Assembly: GCF_028737215.1 (NCBI RefSeq)
Contig: NZ_JAQZAM010000019.1
Location: 1-64,000, forward strand
DNA: 64,000 bases
Direction of reading: 5' to 3'
Source of the DNA: Actinomycetospora chibensis
GTDB lineage: Bacteria; Actinomycetota; Actinomycetes; Mycobacteriales; Pseudonocardiaceae
The translations under genes and the position numbers were made by a program. Each line of letters begins with the position of its first letter. The first letter of the stretch is position 1. Positions 62,553-64,000 of the stretch are shown piece by piece. Under the pieces are notes generated by a model. It made no database searches, had not been told where the DNA came from, and worked only from the letters and a program-made list of their open reading frames with translations.

Positions 62553-63212
62553 ATGACCGGATCGCCCGCGACCGTCACGACGGCGCTCGTCCTGGACCTC
62601 GCCGGGACGTTCGCGTTCGCGCTGAACGGCGCGTTCACCGGGATCCGGGTCGCGCGGCTGGACATCGTGGGGGTGGTGACGCTCGGGATGATCACCGCCC
62701 TGGGCGGCGGGATCCTGCGCGACGTCCTGCTCGGCGCCCTTCCCCCGGCGACGTTCAGCGACTGGCGCTACCTCGTGGTGGCCACCGCCGGCGGACTGGT
62801 CGCGTTCGCGGCGGCCGGGCAGCTCGAGCGCCTGGCCCTGCCGATCACGGTCTTCGACGCGCTCGGGCTGAGCCTGTTCGCGGTGACCGGGGCGACGACG
62901 GCCCTCGTCCACGGCGCGGGCACCGGGCAGGCCGTCCTGCTCGGCACGATCACCGCGGCCGGCGGGGGCACGATCCGCGACGTCCTCGTACGCCGCGTCC
63001 CCAGCGTCCTGAGCAGCGAGCTCTACGCGATCCCGGCGATGCTCGGCGCCGCGGTCGTCGTGCTCGCCGCGAGGGCGGGCGTCGGCGGCCTGGTGTGGAC
63101 GCTCGTCGGCGCCGCCGTCGCCCTCGTCGTCCGCCTGGTGGGTGTCGGCTTCCGGCTCAACGCCCCCCGGCCGCCGGGCAGTGGTCCGGTCGGGCGGGCG
63201 ACGGAGGGGTGA
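62553..63212 (+). CDS. TRIC-family (UPF0126) membrane protein
   Basis: A 219-residue membrane protein with two UPF0126 repeats of three helices and a seventh helix. Repeat signatures: FAFALNGAFTGIRVARLDIVG, GGGILRDVLLG and GGGTIRDVLV (both loops of GGG-xx-RDV). The bacterial homologues of TRIC channels conduct monovalent cations. GAGAGGGC precedes the ATG. It begins 6 bp after the ThDP enzyme stop, so it is transcribed with it, although a role in that pathway is not apparent. Confidence 0.9.
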   Translation: MTGSPATVTTALVLDLAGTFAFALNGAFTGIRVARLDIVGVVTLGMITALGGGILRDVLLGALPPATFSDWRYLVVATAGGLVAFAAAGQLERLALPITVFDALGLSLFAVTGATTALVHGAGTGQAVLLGTITAAGGGTIRDVLVRRVPSVLSSELYAIPAMLGAAVVVLAARAGVGGLVWTLVGAAVALVVRLVGVGFRLNAPRPPGSGPVGRATEG

Positions 63213-63223
63213 GACGGGGCTGA

Positions 63224-64000
63224 TCAGAAGGTGATCAGCGGCTTGATGATGCCGTCGCGCTTGTGGGTCATCATGTCGAAGGCCTCCTCGACCTCGTCGA
63301 TGCCCATCTGGTGGGTCGTCATCGGCGTGGGGTCGATCTTGCCGTTGGACAGCAGGCGCATCAGCCGCTCCATGCGCAGGCGCCCGCCCGGGCACAGGTC
63401 GGTGACGATCTTCTTGCCGGCCATGCCCAGGCCCCACGCGTCGAGCGGCATGACGACCGTCGGGCCGGACTCCCCGTGGTACCCGACGTTCGACAGTGTT
63501 CCCCCGGGACGCGTGGCGTAGAGCGCGCCCTCGAAGGTCGCCTGGTTGCCCAGGGCCTCCACCGTGGAGTCCGCCCCGCCGTTCGTCATCTCCATGATCT
63601 GCTCGGCCACGTTGCCCGACGCCGGGTCGATCACCACGTCGGCGCCGAACTGCCGGGACACGGCCTGCCGGTTCGCCAGGCCCTCGACGGTGATCACGAG
63701 CCCCGCGCCCCGGAGCTTGGCGCCGAGCGTCGCGGAGAGGCCCACCGCGCCCTGGGCGAAGATCGCCACGGAGCCGCCGATCGGGATGTTGGCGTTCTCG
63801 GAGCCGATGAGCCCCGTCGAGAGCATGTCGCAGGCGTAGACCGCGACCTCGTCGGCGAGCCCCTCGGGGATCGGGGCGAGGTTGTAGTCGGCGTCGTTGA
63901 CGTGGAAGTACTCCGCCATGTTGCCGTCCTTCTGGACGGTGAAGCGGTAGCCACCGAGCGGGCCGCCACACTGCGACGTGTAGCCGGCCTGGCAGTTGTC
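63224..64000 (-). CDS. zinc-dependent secondary alcohol dehydrogenase, partial
   Basis: The C-terminal 258 residues of a zinc-dependent medium-chain dehydrogenase; the N-terminus lies beyond the right window edge. YFHVNDADYNLAPIPEG, CDMLSTGLIGSENANI and the cofactor loop GAVGLSATLGAKLRGA resemble NADP(H)-dependent isopropanol/secondary alcohol dehydrogenases (Thermoanaerobacter/Clostridium type). The C-terminal THQMGIDEVEEAFDMM is the usual domain end. It interconverts secondary alcohols and ketones. It is convergent with the TRIC gene (11 bp between stops). Confidence 0.87.
   Translation of the reverse strand, partial: DNCQAGYTSQCGGPLGGYRFTVQKDGNMAEYFHVNDADYNLAPIPEGLADEVAVYACDMLSTGLIGSENANIPIGGSVAIFAQGAVGLSATLGAKLRGAGLVITVEGLANRQAVSRQFGADVVIDPASGNVAEQIMEMTNGGADSTVEALGNQATFEGALYATRPGGTLSNVGYHGESGPTVVMPLDAWGLGMAGKKIVTDLCPGGRLRMERLMRLLSNGKIDPTPMTTHQMGIDEVEEAFDMMTHKRDGIIKPLITF

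Overview
The window looks like the chromosome of a high-GC actinomycete, most likely from the Pseudonocardiales. GC is very high throughout, GTG (and a few TTG) starts are common, and the gene set fits: two SpoIIE-type phosphatase modules, a DUF222 gene remnant, a CsbD-like protein, an RGCVC-type small protein, a short conserved HTH protein, a PknB-type kinase and a urease cluster without ureE. Genus is inference, because no rRNA or other marker is present. About 78 protein-coding genes or gene remnants are packed tightly. No gene-free stretch exceeds about 240 bp, and I saw no tRNA, rRNA, CRISPR array, insertion sequence or prophage.

Layout. 0-8.3 kb: TetR regulator, CYTH-like protein, methylmalonate-semialdehyde dehydrogenase, FAD monooxygenase, MBL hydrolase, DUF1707 protein, small methyltransferase, azlCD with a divergent Lrp regulator. 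8.3-14.7 kb: a minus-strand run of GH13 enzyme, PAS-SpoIIE-HATPase-STAS protein, cupin, MOSC protein and a YjbR/HhH protein. 15.1-19.3 kb: KASIII-like enzyme, CYP199-like P450, its PDR-type reductase and an IclR regulator, which suggests oxidation of an aromatic acid. 19.3-20.95 kb: decaying DNA with a MetE-like 3' fragment, the first 28 codons of an acyl-CoA dehydrogenase, and a CoA-transferase truncated at both ends. 21-28.5 kb: lon with an HxlR gene directly behind it, then small and hypothetical genes and an aldo/keto reductase. 29-32.2 kb: formylglycine-generating enzyme facing a sulfatase that carries the CxPxR target. 32.4-34.2 kb: anti-sigma-like ATPase facing a GAF/SpoIIE phosphatase gene that contains an in-frame amber codon. 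34.2-45.1 kb: ScbR-like TetR, VOC protein, two overlapping AraC genes, hydrolases, a frameshifted DUF222 gene, AidB-like dehydrogenase, SMP-30 lactonase, TauE exporter and paired CrcB fluoride channels. 45.1-51.4 kb: the urease locus. 51.5-64 kb: FMN reductase, GDT1-like transporter, a collapsed quinone oxidoreductase next to an EamA transporter, Ser/Thr kinase with beta-propeller, methyltransferase, APP1-PLD fusion, cyclase/ThDP-enzyme pair, TRIC-family protein and a secondary alcohol dehydrogenase cut by the window edge.

Most notable points. (1) Urease beta and alpha subunits are one continuous polypeptide, and the accessory genes are split by a divergent NCS1-type permease that has a C-terminal CxxC zinc-ribbon-like tail. 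(2) The GAF/SpoIIE phosphatase is interrupted by one TAG. (3) The 19.3-20.95 kb region is a mosaic of gene ends consistent with successive deletions. (4) A CYP199-type P450 is paired with a single-polypeptide PDR-type reductase. (5) Several intergenic regions carry good palindromes that could be operators.
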